A DNA stretch of 64,000 nt from Gnetum montanum (lineage: Eukaryota > Streptophyta > Gnetopsida > Gnetales > Gnetaceae): contig MNCI01005255.1 in assembly GCA_015680685.1 (NCBI GenBank), positions 186,001 to 250,000 of the forward strand, read 5' to 3'. The notes below the pieces were generated by a model, which saw only the letters and a list, made by a program, of their open reading frames with translations, was not told the origin of the DNA and did no database searches. Both the position numbers and the translations under genes were made by a program. This document shows, one piece after another, positions 21,735 through 33,760 of this stretch (the stretch's first letter is position 1; each line of letters opens with the position of its first letter).

Positions 21735-24700
21735 CTAGGCATAGCTACTTCCTGACCCAACACGGGTAGAGCGAAACATAAAGCCGAGGTGCTCTACTAG
21801 GGCCTTCATCTACATCGTTTCCCCCCACTTGGAAGGGCAAGTTGGCCCATGCATTTTCGTTTTGGGGATCAGCTTTTTGAGCTGATCCCTCTGCCAGATG
21901 GTCAATATAAGCTACGATAGGTGCTTTGCTCTCAGAATTTATAACCTCTAAGCCCTATTCCATGCCTATGTTGTGGATTTCTTGCATTGCTACTTCATCA
22001 CTATAAGGTAGGTGGATCTCCTGGTGTATAGGTGAGGAGACAGCCCTAAGTTGTGCTAACCATGATCTCCCCAAGATCAGGTTAAACCCAAGCATTTCCT
22101 CGACCACGATGAATGTTGCATTTGTGGGGAACTGGTCTCTTCTATGAAGTCTATGTGGACTGTGCCCTTCACTACAACCTGTGCCCCATTGAATGACCTC
22201 AAGCATGATGTGATTGTGGGCTTGATCTGGTCGACCAAGTCCAACTTTTCCACAATAGGGAAGGGGATGAAGTTCGTAGTAGCCCCATCATCAATGTGTA
22301 CCCTTTGGATCCAGTGTTGGCCGACCTGAATTGTGATGAAAAGGGGTGCTGTAGTCACTTGAACCCTTTTGGGATCTTCCCTAATGGTGTTGTTGTGGAA
22401 AATTAGTTGAGGTGATTTTGGCTCTGCAGATGCGAAGGGAAGCATGACCAAGTAGATTGCTTTCTCTTCCACTGGCACATCTTCATTGACCAAAGTCACT
22501 GTCAACATGCAAATCAGAGCCTCACAGTGTGGGACAGACATCATGATTAGGTTGTAGTGTTTTTTTATTTTAGAGCTTGTTTGACCTGAGTGAGGGTGTT
22601 CAAGAGGTCTTGGCCGCCCCCCTGTTTGACGCTTTCTTCCTCTTCTATTCATCCCAAAAGATGAATTTCTCGAGAAGGGGCAACTTCAATATGGGTTTAG
22701 ACCCTTTTTGGTAGAGTGGCGTAGGCTGTGTTGTTGTGCCAACATTCATTTTTGGTGATGAAGGCACAAATTCAAGGGGCGAAGACGTAGGCTTGGGAAT
22801 ACCTTGGACGACACTTCCCTTCAACGTCTCATCCACAATGTGAACTTCTCACCTTTTAGGATGAGAAGGTTGTTCAGCTATTTTGGATGGGATGGGGGCT
22901 ATCAAAGGTGTCGGCCGTCTAATGGAAATGGAGCTAGAGGTGTTAATAAATGGAGCTGCATGGCTATGCTAATAGTTAATGCAATGGTGGATGCCCATGG
23001 AGGGACTCTCAGGATGAACAACTATTGTGAGCTTCGACCAGTCGCTGGTGGTGCTGGTGCACTACGTTGAGGTACACGGACCACGAATGGCTACTGGGTG
23101 GCCTAGGATCGTTGTCAATGTCGATGGCGTTGATGACATAATCGACATTGTTAGCATTGAGGGGATTTGTGTAGACATACATAGATTGGTTTTCAGGGTT
23201 CACTAGGTTGCTTTCTTCCAACACCAGTTTCCCCTAGTCAATTAATCTCTCGATGTCATCCTGCAATGCTAGACAATAATTTGTGTTATGACCACACTGT
23301 TGGTAGTAGTCACAAAACCTATCCAGCTTAAAACCCTTAGGAACTAGGGGCTCATTAAGCAGGGCCAAAGAGGAGTTTGTAAGGAGCTCGCAGTAGTGTT
23401 GATGTCTCTTGATTTCTTATTCTAACATTTGCTTGTGTTAGATGTTCCCTGCCACCAATAGTTGCTTTAGAAGTTCCAAAGGCTTGAGAGGCAATGGCAT
23501 GTACTTTGAGTGATCTTTGCACTCAAATTTTGGTTTAGGTTGTGCAAATGTCTCAGGCGGAGGCATGGGAGGCTATGGTATGTGGCCCTGTTTGGGCATG
23601 GGGCTAGCCATGGGTGCAGCTGGCTTCTTAGCATTCTTGTTACCATTGTTACTAGATTTGGGTTTGGCCTCGATCACCACAATGGCCACTGTGGCTGTTG
23701 GGGCCTTACACTTCTCCTTCTTTGCGAAGGTATTTTTGTAGGCAATGTAGGCCAGGTCTTTACTTGCCTCGATCATGTCCTGTATACTCTTAGTTTTAGC
23801 AAAAGCTTGACTAAGAGTGTGAGGAGTGAGGTAGTACTATTTAGACTTAATGAAGTCGTTCACTGTGCACCTAAAGATGACTAGCAAGAGGGCCTCCGAG
23901 ATGGGCTTGCAGATTTTGTTAAGGGTTGTACTCCAACGTTGAATAAACTTTTGGACTGGCTCTAGAGGGTCTTGCTTTACGCTCATCAACTGATCCAGCA
24001 TGGTTTCTGGCTTCAAGTTGTACTTGAAGCATGTCACAAACTGGGTCCAGAGCTCTTCTAAAGTTGAAATAGATGAGCGTGGTAGGGCACAGTAACAATC
24101 TAGGGCTTTCCTAGCTAAGGACATGGTGATGACACGAATAATCATGTGTGGCCATTGTTGCAATAGCAAGGATTAAGATCTAGGCTAACAAGATGTGCAT
24201 TGGGATCTCCCTCCCCATCGTACTTCGTGAAGTGTGGGAGGGACATCAATAGGGGTAGTGTCAAAGCAGGGATCGCAAGGCTAATGGGGTAATCCTGGTA
24301 AAGGTCCATGACTTGTACCATGTCAAACCCAGCAACTTTGAGGCATTTTATTTCCTTAGTAAGGGTCTGGATGATCTAGAATGCTTGGTCTAGACCCTGT
24401 GATGTTGTGGATGGTTGGGGAGCTAGGGAGGCAGCTCCCACCTATGGCAGGGTGAATTGGGATGGCCCCCACAAAAGGTGCTACTTGTGTTGTCCACCAC
24501 ATGGTAGGTGGTGCCAGTGGAGCAGCAACCACAGATTGGGCTACTGGATAGGCTGCTTGTGTCATCGGTAGCATAGACTATAGCCCTGTGTTGGGTTGTA
24601 CCGTTTGCAAGCTTGGTGGGCTTGAGAATGAACATAGTGAGACATTTGCGATGATTGCAGAATAGGCGAAGAAGAAAATGGGGCCCACCATGTGGATGGG

Positions 24701-25488
24701 CCGGGGCACACCATAGTGGGTGGAACAGATGTAAACATAGAAATGGAAACAGAAGTTACATATGATTGTCAAGTAGGCATGGTATAAACATGTGGCAGGG
24801 TAGCTGTGATCAGTGTATGATGTGCTATAGGAATGGGCTACTAAACAACTTGCGAAGGAATAGTGGCTACAAACAACACAAGTGAAACAGGCAAGAGAGG
24901 TCATTGAAATGCCATGGGGTTAACATGGCTACCCATGGCAGTTGTAATCATGGGTTGTGGAAGCATAGGTGTGATCACAAAGGGAGCGGTGACAGATAAT
25001 GGATTGGCCTAGAAGGACTGGGTAGGAGGGATAGGAACGGGGTTCGTTTGACCTACCTCGTTTGATTGGGAATCAAGTTTCTCCTGTCTATCTTAGAAGG
25101 AATCATCCTAGTTGGACATTGTGTCTTATTTCTCCCTAAGCCTAGCCATTTGGATTAGCTAGTCTAGAAACCATTGATTCACCTGTTTCAAAGATAAGAA
25201 AGCATCGGGAGTGGGAATGAATTCCTTCCCCTTGCAGTAAGAGAACTCAAAGCTACGTTTGTCCTTGAGTTCATGTACATCCAAGGGAAGATTTGCCTGC
25301 ACCTTTGCATAGAGGAGGTTGTAATGCTCGTGTTGCTGGGCCAATCCCTTGGATCCTTGATTTTGGATCCTAAGGGATTGACATGTTTTCAACATCGAGT
25401 TTAGCTATTGTTCAACACCAGTAGTGCCTTGAACCATGATGGGAACTTCAACATTGAAGGTGTTAGCGGATGTAGTTGCAGAATTCAT
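21735..25488 (-). pseudogene. gag-pro of element A
   Basis: The ATG complementary to 25488-25486 begins MNSATTSAN. It is followed by FEFSYCKGKEFIP, then a Pro/Thr/Ser-rich linker, then the capsid domain (PHFTKYDGEGDPNAHL, ALPRSSISTLEELW, QDPLEPVQKFIQRW, about 24250-23840). Near 23300 a knuckle-like CDYYQQCGHNTNYC occurs, a form known in Tat gags. The protease core, VHIDDGATTNFIP, is at about 22260, and the polyprotein ends CWVRK then a stop near 21740, as in B. Several stops occur, commonly at Gln or Trp sites. The gene is followed directly by a repeat block and the tail-to-tail antisense gene. Confidence 0.82.
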
Positions 25489-25607
25489 TGTTGCTAAGCC
25501 AAGCAGTTTTGCAAATGGGAGAAAGTGAAGAAATGGAACAGCAATCAAAAGGTTAATAATTTTACGAACGAGAAAAGAAAATAAACTGGGAAGCAATACA
25601 AAATAAA

Positions 25608-25930
25608 GGCTTTATGTCTTGTTGGGCTCCCGAGGAACCATTCAAGTGACCGATCTGTACAACACGAAGCTTAAAAAACTACAAAAGGGTGTCATGTTTA
25701 TGCTAGTACGCGATAAGGTATAGAGAACATGCAAGACTACCGTAAGATAGGCAAGTTAACTAGAGATCAAGGGCTTTATGTCCTGTAGGGTTCCCAAGGA
25801 ATCATTGAGGTGACCGATCCACACCGCACGACGTGTAAACAACCACAAACAGGTGTCAAGTTTATGCTAATGTGTATTAGGATGCATAAGGTTTACAAGA
25901 ATACCATGACATGTGAAAAGGGCAACAATC
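25608..25930 (-). repeat. Tandem duplication in the leader of element A
   Basis: About 170 bp starting GGCTTTATGTC at 25608 recurs at 25783 (GGCTTTATGTCCTG), with GGTGTCATGTTTATGCTA versus GGTGTCAAGTTTATGCTA inside. B and E each have a single copy in their leaders (about 27715-27855 and 1370-1500). The 25489-25607 part is AT-rich and has no gene. Confidence 0.7.
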
Positions 25931-25931
25931 T

Positions 25932-25949
25932 GCCCTACTTCTAGTGCCA
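25932..25949 (-). promoter_or_regulatory. Primer binding site, element A
   Basis: On minus, TGGCACTAGAAGTAGGGC stands 6 nt inside the 5' LTR end. It shares the core with E, B and D. Confidence 0.7.
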
Positions 25950-25955
25950 TAAAAC

Positions 25956-27475
25956 TATGGTGATAGAAAATGTTGATGGCTGGAAAACACTGAGGGGTTG
26001 GCGGTCGTGATAGTCTCAACCCTGTATCCACAAGAGGGCCATGTCAGATGGAATGGATACGAGGCACCCTAAATGGTCTGGTTGATTAGACAGGGACTTA
26101 GTCAGCGTCTATATAGCCTTTTCCAATGTGTGGTTTGAGGATGGAAATGATAGCATGAATTAATGTTTAAATTCAAAGGAGACAGAAAATAGTGTAAAAT
26201 GCAGTAATAAGCTGGAAACAAAGTAAAATGCAGTTAGAAAAATGCACCGCTCCAAAGCTACAATTTTTCTCTATCAAGATGGATACAGTCGGTTGCACAA
26301 CATTGAGGGGTGTAGAGATCCCAAGAGTAACCAAGATGTGTAGAGAAAAGATAGTTGTGCACTTGGGTGTAGACTCAGGAGCTCACAATGTAAAAATTCT
26401 ACAAGGTGGTAGAAAAGGGGTAGAACAAAATAACAGCTGAGAATGCTAACTATTTGCAGTGTCAAATAGAAAGCTTACAATGCTAACTTGTTTTTTTTTT
26501 GCTAAAGAACATCTGGGACCAACCTTTTGAGCATTGCTTGTCAAGGTATTTATAGGGCTAAGGGCACACAAAAGGGATGGTTTGGATGCCACGTTCCTTG
26601 GGCCCATGTTGACTTGTCTGCACTACATGTGCCTACATGACCATTGGACATGCATGACCATTGTAATGTGAGTCCGCCATGTAATTACACCTTCAGCATC
26701 TAGAGACGTGTGCCAACAGTTCAATTAGGTGAAGTACATTGTCACACAACCACCTATCATGCTTTGTTGTGCTTCGTAGCGTAGCATGTTCGATGTAGCA
26801 TAGCATCTTATCACATGTTTCGCTATATGTGTGCTGCATACTTGCTACACTATGCTACGCTATGTAGCAGAGAAACTGGCCTTAGTTGTAAAAACTTTGC
26901 GAATCTACAAACTTTTCATTCTGCACTGTGAAACTTACGAACTTATTGATCCTGTCCTTTGAGTTTCCTTCTATCACCTTTGCAGAATTGCTACACCTTT
27001 CTGCGCCACATAGCTTAGTGTAGCATAGCAGCAGACATGGTCCACCACTTCTTAATGGAAAGAGACATTGCTGAAGGACTTACAGTCAGGAGGGGGGACC
27101 AATTGTATAGCTCTTGCTATGCTACAGAGCATAGTGTAGAACTTCACTTCTGCAAACATTTTCTGAAGCTTTCTATGCTACATAGCGAGGTGTAGCAAAC
27201 TTCGTAACTTAGAAATGTTGCTAAAACGTTTTGTGCATTTTGAGCATCACCAATATTTCCATGCGTCGACCCTAAGTGCATAGTCGGCTTGGTTAACTGC
27301 TTAGGTGGGTAGGCTGGGTAATCTGTTTACCCTGTTGATGCCTGGGGCAGGAAACTTGCTGAATTGGATAGTCTAAAAATTAGGCTATCCATCTCCTAAA
27401 GAACTATCATGATGCTGCGTGAATTACAAAGGCCTAGTCAAGCATGCACACCTTCGAATTTTTTGGGGTGTTTCA
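25956..27475 (-). repeat. 5' LTR of element A
   Basis: It is 1520 bp and pairs with 8273-9855. The TATA box is at about 26545-26558 on minus. It holds fewer intact TACGCT palindromes than the 3' LTR because C-to-T and G-to-A changes removed many CpGs. It ends GTGTTTCA beside the TGCAT duplication. Confidence 0.92.
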
Positions 27476-27480
27476 TGCAT

Positions 27481-27675
27481 CACTTCTAAAACAAACATTT
27501 ACGAAAGGTTAAGTTACACTGATTAAGTCCTTGTCTAATCAACCAAACCATTCAAGGCACCCCATTTCTATTTCTCTCAAGCATGGCCCTTGCATAGATT
27601 TGGGGTTAAATTGTTTGCCCAGCAAACTCTCAGTGTTCCATCAACCAACATTTTTGGTCGCTATAGATCACTATA
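27481..27675 (+). repeat. 5' LTR of element B, second part
   Basis: This continues 6674-8272 after element A and aligns with 43628-43817. Its end shows a 10-bp echo, GGTCGCTATA then GATCACTATA, so the exact LTR boundary could be 27665 or 27675. Confidence 0.8.
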
Positions 27676-27680
27676 GTTTC

Positions 27681-27699
27681 TGGCACTAGAAGAAGGGCC
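27681..27699 (+). promoter_or_regulatory. Primer binding site, element B
   Basis: TGGCACTAGAAGAAGGGCC in plus orientation is right after the 5' LTR. The leader from 27700 to about 28030 matches the A leader and has no gene. Confidence 0.7.
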
Positions 27700-28039
27700 T
27701 TTGCTACCCTTTTTATGTTTTATAAGTAGTCTTGCAAACTATTTGTACCTTGTCATCTACTAGAGTAAACGTGACATCTTTTTTGTTGTCTATGCATCAT
27801 GTGGTGTAGATTGGTCACAACGACGGTTCCTTTGGAACCTAGCAAAACGAAAAGCCTCTGATCGCTTATCGATTTCTGTGTTTCCTGTTTACAATTTCCC
27901 TTTAATAAAAAAAAATGATTCCCAAAACCACTACCATTTGCACCTTGATCCTTGAGGTTCCTTTCTCATCTTAAAATATCATAGGTGTTGAGTGACCACC
28001 TAGCCCAGAGCTGGTGCCATGCCAGTCTCTTAGGCTCTG

Positions 28040-31000
28040 ACACCTATTGCCCGAATGCTTGGTGCAAGATGCAAAGTGCTATGACTTCCTCTATGTGAAG
28101 GTCCAAGAGAACATACCCTTGGATCACGAGAAACTTGAAGACAAATGTAACTTTGTGTTTCTCCATAAAAATGGGAGGGAATTTATCCCTTCCACTGACA
28201 TTGTCATCTAGTTGACCGAATCGTATCAAATGATGTTAAACCAACTAATATGAGCGAGTAGGTCCAGGGAGTAGGATATAGCATCCCATTACAATGAGGC
28301 ATTCCAAGGTAGACAGGAAGACCTGAACTCCTACTCTGAAGGTGATGGGCTAATCTATGCTATAGCTATCCCTTTCATGACTTTCTTTGAATCAAATCCA
28401 CTTTTCTTGTCTACCACCTTTGTAATTACCATGACCGCACAACAACCTACACCTGTGTGAACCATGGGTGGCCATCTTGTACCTTCTACATACCAACAAG
28501 GGGGTCCTTCTACTTTTCTCTTAGTCACCCTTCCTTCTCATTCTACCCCATCAGTGTATCCAACGTCAGTCATGGTTACGCTACCATATGTCCACACTTT
28601 GCCCACCTCTCAATCACATGCAAGCTTCACCTTTAGTCCTTTGTCTACACCTATCCCACCACCAATGGCTAACCTAGTCTCAACCACATGGTGGGCATTA
28701 ACCCCATCCTTACCTATGGCACAACCTTCTCAGGTATAATACTATGTGCAACCCTAAGTGCACCAACTTTCACACATAGTACAACCTAGTGTAGGGCTAT
28801 GGGCCACCTTGCCAATCAAGCAACCTATCAACCCCACATCCCCACCAATGGCCATCACATCAACGGCATAACCCATTGGGTGGTGGATGGCCCTAATAAC
28901 ACCATTCATAGGAGTGACACCAACAATGGCCCCAATGGGCAAAGCTACTGCCTCTACACCGCAATCCCCATCGGTGCATATGACCATTGCTTAAGCATCC
29001 CCACAACCATCTGCAGTGTCATTGAATCTGGATCAAGCTTTTCAACTTATCCAGACCCTTACTAAGGAAATTAAACTCCTCAAAGCTACCAGTTCTAACA
29101 CAGTACAGGTCATGAACTTTTACCATGACAATCCCATCAGCTCGACTGTTCCAATGCTTACGTTACCCCTTGGAGTCACACTCCCAAAATTTATGAAATA
29201 AAATGGGGAGGGTGATCCCAATGCACATTTGGTAATGTTTAGATTTGAGTCCCTACTATTGCAACAATGGACACATACCATCATCTATGTCTTTGCCATG
29301 TCCTTCATGGGAAAGGCTCTAGAATGGTGGCATGCACTCCCACGCATCTCCATCTCAACTCTGGAGGAGCTACTAAGTTAGTTTGTGATCTACTTCAAGT
29401 ATAACTTGAAACTGAAGGTCACATTGGACTAGTTGATGAGTGTCAAGCAAGACCTGTTAGAGTCTATGCAAAGAGTCATACAGTAGTGGAGCGCTACCTT
29501 GAAAGAGATATGCGAGCCTATAATGGAAGTCCACTTGTTAGCTATCTTCAATGGGGCAGTAAATGAATTCATTAAATCTAAGCTTTACTACCTAGCCCTG
29601 TACTCCCTCAGTCAAGCTTTTGCTAAGACTAAGAGTATCCAAGATGTAGCCAAGGCTAGCAAAGATCTAGCCTTTGTCACATACAAGAACACATACCTCA
29701 AAACAGATAAGGAGAAAGGTAAGGTTGCAACAACCATGGTGGCCGTTGTGGCTAATGAAGCTAAACCTAATAACAACAACAACATCTGACTCAGGAAACA
29801 CCGATCAACCCTCAACACCAGCACCCGAGGCATCAACCTAGCCTAAAACCAACTTTGAGGGCAAGGATAACTCCAAATATACTCCTTTTCCTGTTAAGCC
29901 TTTAGAACTCCCGAAGTAACTATTTGGGGCTGGGTATATTCAACATAAGCATATGTTAGAGGAAGCAATCAAACACCATCAATGGTATTGCAAGCTTCTT
30001 AGGAACCCCTCCTTCACCATGTCCAACAAGCTACATGTTCCTAAGAACTTCAAGCTGGAATGGTTCTATGACTACCATCAATTGTGCGGTCATGATACGG
30101 ACTACTGTATGGCATTAAAAGATGATATCCAGAGCATGATCAATTAGGGCAAGCTAGTCTTGGATGAAAGTAGTCCTATTCACCCTGAAAACTATTCCAT
30201 GCATGTTTACAAGGATCCCCTCAATGCCAACAATGCAGGGTATACCATCAACATGATTGACGTTGACAACTTAAAACCATCATAACAATCATTTGTGGTA
30301 TGTGTGCCCCAACATACTGTGGCATCACCGAAAATAGCAGAAAAGATGCAAAAATAACCATTCATCCTTAGGGTTCCCCCTCAGACATCCACCCCTGCAC
30401 CCTTCGTACTCAAAGCTACATTGCTACCCATGCCAGCACTGTAGGCACCATTCATCATTAAGGTGCTAAAACATTCAAGTGCCTCTAACACACAAAACTA
30501 AGTAACGAAAGTAGCACCATAGCCTCCCCATTCAAAAAAATGGGAAGAGCGTTCAATTAACAAGATGGCTAGGGAACATACCACCTTATGTCCTCCCAAG
30601 CCTACCCCCTTATCCTCGGTACCTATGTCCTCCCATGCCTACTCCCTTATCCTCGGTGCCTATGGTCCCTTCATCATCAAAAATTGATAATGTCACATAG
30701 AAGCCATCACCACTGTCTCATTTGAGAAAGCAAAACCCTCAACCTGAAGCTCCCCTTCCTTGGGAGATCCATCTCCTAGGATGAATGGAGGAGGAAAAGG
30801 GTAATAGGTAAGATGGTGGGTAGGATCTGTTCAATGCACTCACCTAAGTTAAATAAGTTATAAAATAGGAAAACACAACTTTGAGCCTGTATGACTTGGT
30901 AATGACTTCTACTACGCATCGTGAGGCCATGGTTCACATGTTAATGTTCGTATCGATTTATGAAAACATGCCAACAGGGAAGGAAGTGATTCACACTGTT

Positions 31001-31722
31001 ATGCTTCCCTCTATAGCTAAGGAACCATGGCCATCTTAGTTAACATTCCACAATGAGTCCATTAAGGATGACCCTGAAAAGGGTCAAGTGATAATAGCAC
31101 CCATGTTCATCATAATTTAGGTTAGTCAATGTAAGATCCGAATGGTACATGTTAATGATGGGGCTACTACTAATGTCATCCCCTTTTTCATAGTGGACAA
31201 ATTGGGCTTGGTCAATCAAATCAAGCCCACAATGACATCCTACTTAAAATTGTTTAACGGGATGCATGTACTAGTAAAAGGAACTGTACATATTAACTTT
31301 GTGGTAGGGGACTAGTTCCCGACAAGTGCAGTATTCATAGTCATAGAAGAAATGCCTGGGTTCAACCTGATCCTAGGGAGATTGTGGTTGGCCTAATTGA
31401 GGGCTCTTTCCTCTGTGATATACCAGGAGATTCACTTGCCCTATGTAGGAGGGAAAGTGGTAATTCATGGTGATGAACTAGCTCCCCAAGCCATAAACAA
31501 CATGGGAATGGAACAAGGTTCAGAGGTTGAAATCTCTGAAGACGAAACCCCCATTCAAACTGAAGCACTTGAACAAGTTGACACCAGTTCAAATGAAGAA
31601 GAAACATGGGTTGAGCTACCCTTTTAGATAGTAGACAATGACATAAAAGAGTACCATAACAAGGCCCCTCAGATGTATGCATCACTAAGCCCACGATGGG
31701 TTAGGAAGCAGCTGCGAGAATG
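28040..31722 (+). pseudogene. gag-pro of element B
   Basis: The start is eroded; recognisable sequence begins near 28040 with GREFIPS, matching the N-terminal gag motif. A long Pro/Thr/His-rich linker follows (28460-29030). The capsid domain has NGEGDPNAHLVMF and ALPRISISTLEELL (about 29195-29380). A knuckle FYDYHQLCGHDTDYCMALKD is at 30064-30123, the protease core VNDGATTNVIPF is near 31150, and the end PRWVRKQLRE is followed by TGA at about 31720. Many stops, often TAG for Gln or Trp, break the frame. Confidence 0.8.
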
Positions 31723-31889
31723 ATCATTGCTTGCATTAGCATAACTACTTCACTACTTTGACCATGAATACTGCTTGCATCAATGATACATCCACTGGTC
31801 ACATTTCTTGCTTCGCATTCATTATTTATGCTAGCATTTTCCTCATTGTTTACATTTTTCACATTACATCCATTGTGTGCATCACATAA

Positions 31890-32010
31890 TAGCCCACTAA
31901 GGCCTAAAATTGGCAATATTTTTTTTATCACCCTACGATGGCCCGAAATAGCCTAAAACTAGCAATGGCCCAAAATGGCCTTAAATTATTGTAATAGTCC
32001 AAAATGGCCT
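31890..32010 (+). repeat. GGCCTAAAACTAGCAA repeat block after B gag-pro
   Basis: About three copies of CCTAAAACTAGCAATGGCCC, the reverse complement of the A motif because B is inverted. They separate the gag-pro stop from the antisense gene end. Confidence 0.65.
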
Positions 32011-33649
32011 AAAACTAAAACAAGAAGCTTCCAAGGAGCTTAAAAAGGCAAAGAATAAAAATAACTACAACACATTAGCCAAAATGAAATAAACCTCTTC
32101 ACATTATATTCTTTATTCAATATCAATCAATAATGTTTACAAAATTTTTGTAAGTTCAAAAACAAGAATAAAATTCCCCACCATTACGCTATGAGTATTC
32201 ACCCCCACCACCATCCTTGGCCTCATTGGATCCTGCACAACAAAGAAAATAAAATAATCAATTAAAGCTATAATAAAGGCTTTTATAAAATAAACTATGA
32301 CACCACAAAAAGTGACTAACCTGAGATGGCCCCACATATTTTTCAAGGGGTATCCAATCCATGCTAGCCATGAGATGTTACAGGATCTCCTCCTTGTTGA
32401 TGTTAGCCCAATTCCTATCCCTTAGATCAGTGCCTACTACAACCTTCTCCTTTTCCACAATTTTTGATCTAGGTGGTCTTGGAGAAAAAGTGGCAGTGGT
32501 AGTCTCATCCATAGGTAGGGTCATCTCCCTTTCAGGAGATTCACTAACTGTCACCTATTGCATGAACCTATCATAAGCCCAAGAAGTGCCAATAATGTCA
32601 AGGAATAGCTCATGGATATGAAACTTGATTGAAGCATCCCAATATTGTTTATGGTAAGTAGCACATTCCATCTTATACATATGCTTGTGGTTCTTCTGTG
32701 CCTACCCCCACTCATAAACCTTTGTGTTATAATCCTTTCAATGTTAGTTCTTCTGAGCTAGAAGGTCCATTTTCATGCATTGTTTGATTATTTTCTGTGT
32801 GGCTTGATTGTTGCATCACACAACTGTCCAATATCTTGCATAGTCAATGATGGTTGTACACAAACTTCCATTATGAGTGTCTCGAGCCAACAAGAAATCA
32901 TTCCTGGATTGAAGATCCCCAACCTCAATGGTTAGGTTGGCCTTCTCCTTCTCAAGTTTTTTCACCTAATTCTAGAGGTCTTCATTCACATGCCTACACT
33001 CCCATAAAGAACATGTCGAGTACAATGCACATTTTCTTGCCTCATCATATATGTGATGAGGTACTTTGGTCACCTCCAATGGAAATTTGGGTATGGTGTC
33101 AACCTCAACTGCCTACTTGGGATCCCACTTGAGGTGAGAGGCTGCCAACCGCACATGGAAGGGCATTAGTCATAGTGACATGGTGAAATTTCAACAATGT
33201 AGAAAGCCTAGCATAGCAACTTTAAATTACCAATTTTTGGATCAATCTACCTCAGACAATCAATCATGTCATCGACTAACCCCTCCATAAAAGTGAATTT
33301 TTAGAGGTCTCGATTCATGTTCGAAGATGGATCAAAGAAGGGCTAGGAGTATCAATAGTAGTGTCTACTACATAAGAAAATATGTTAGCCATAGTGGAGA
33401 GGACTACAAAAAAGTTGATGAACAACGTAAATGACATTGTAAAGCTCCTACCCAGCAAACCCTTAGGGGTGATAGCAGAGGGGTCACCTATCGACACACT
33501 GTCAAACAAGCAATCAAACTCACCAACATCAAATTGGAGCCCCTCTCTTTCTAGCTACCCCAACAATGTAGCAATGTCCTCAACACTCATATTCCCCTCC
33601 AATAATAAACCACACTTGGCAAAAGGGTCATCAGCAGGGGCCTCTTCCT

Positions 33650-33760
33650 GATTGGCAGAGGCCTCTTCCTCATCGGAAGGGGCCTCTTCTTCATTAGTCG
33701 GGACCCTTTCTTTTGTAGTAGGGCCTCTTCTTCATCAGTTAGGGTCCTTTCTTCTGTAGC
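33650..33760 (-). repeat. 24-nt tandem repeat coding an acidic peptide
   Basis: On minus, GATGAGGAAGAGGCCTCTGC and close variants recur about four times at 24-nt spacing. In frame with neighbouring exons this gives DEEEA-type units. Confidence 0.6.

Larger units (their letters stand above)
8273..27475 (-). mobile_element. Element A: nearly complete Tat-type retrotransposon with antisense gene
   Basis: A is 19.2 kb, bounded by TG and CA and flanked by perfect TGCAT duplications (8268-8272 and 27476-27480). The uninterrupted target is visible in B's 3' LTR at about 43627. On the minus strand the order is 5' LTR, PBS, gag-pro, GTTTAAGG repeats, antisense gene (on plus), repeats, RT-RNase H-second RNase H-integrase, repeats, PPT and 3' LTR. 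A 1.2-kb solo LTR of another family interrupts the antisense gene. LTR divergence is visible by eye and all frames are broken. Confidence 0.92.

Noticed and set aside
23510-23884. 124-codon plus-strand open frame
   Set aside because: It overlaps the gag C-terminal region of A on the other strand, where the protein matches B; the plus frame has no counterpart.
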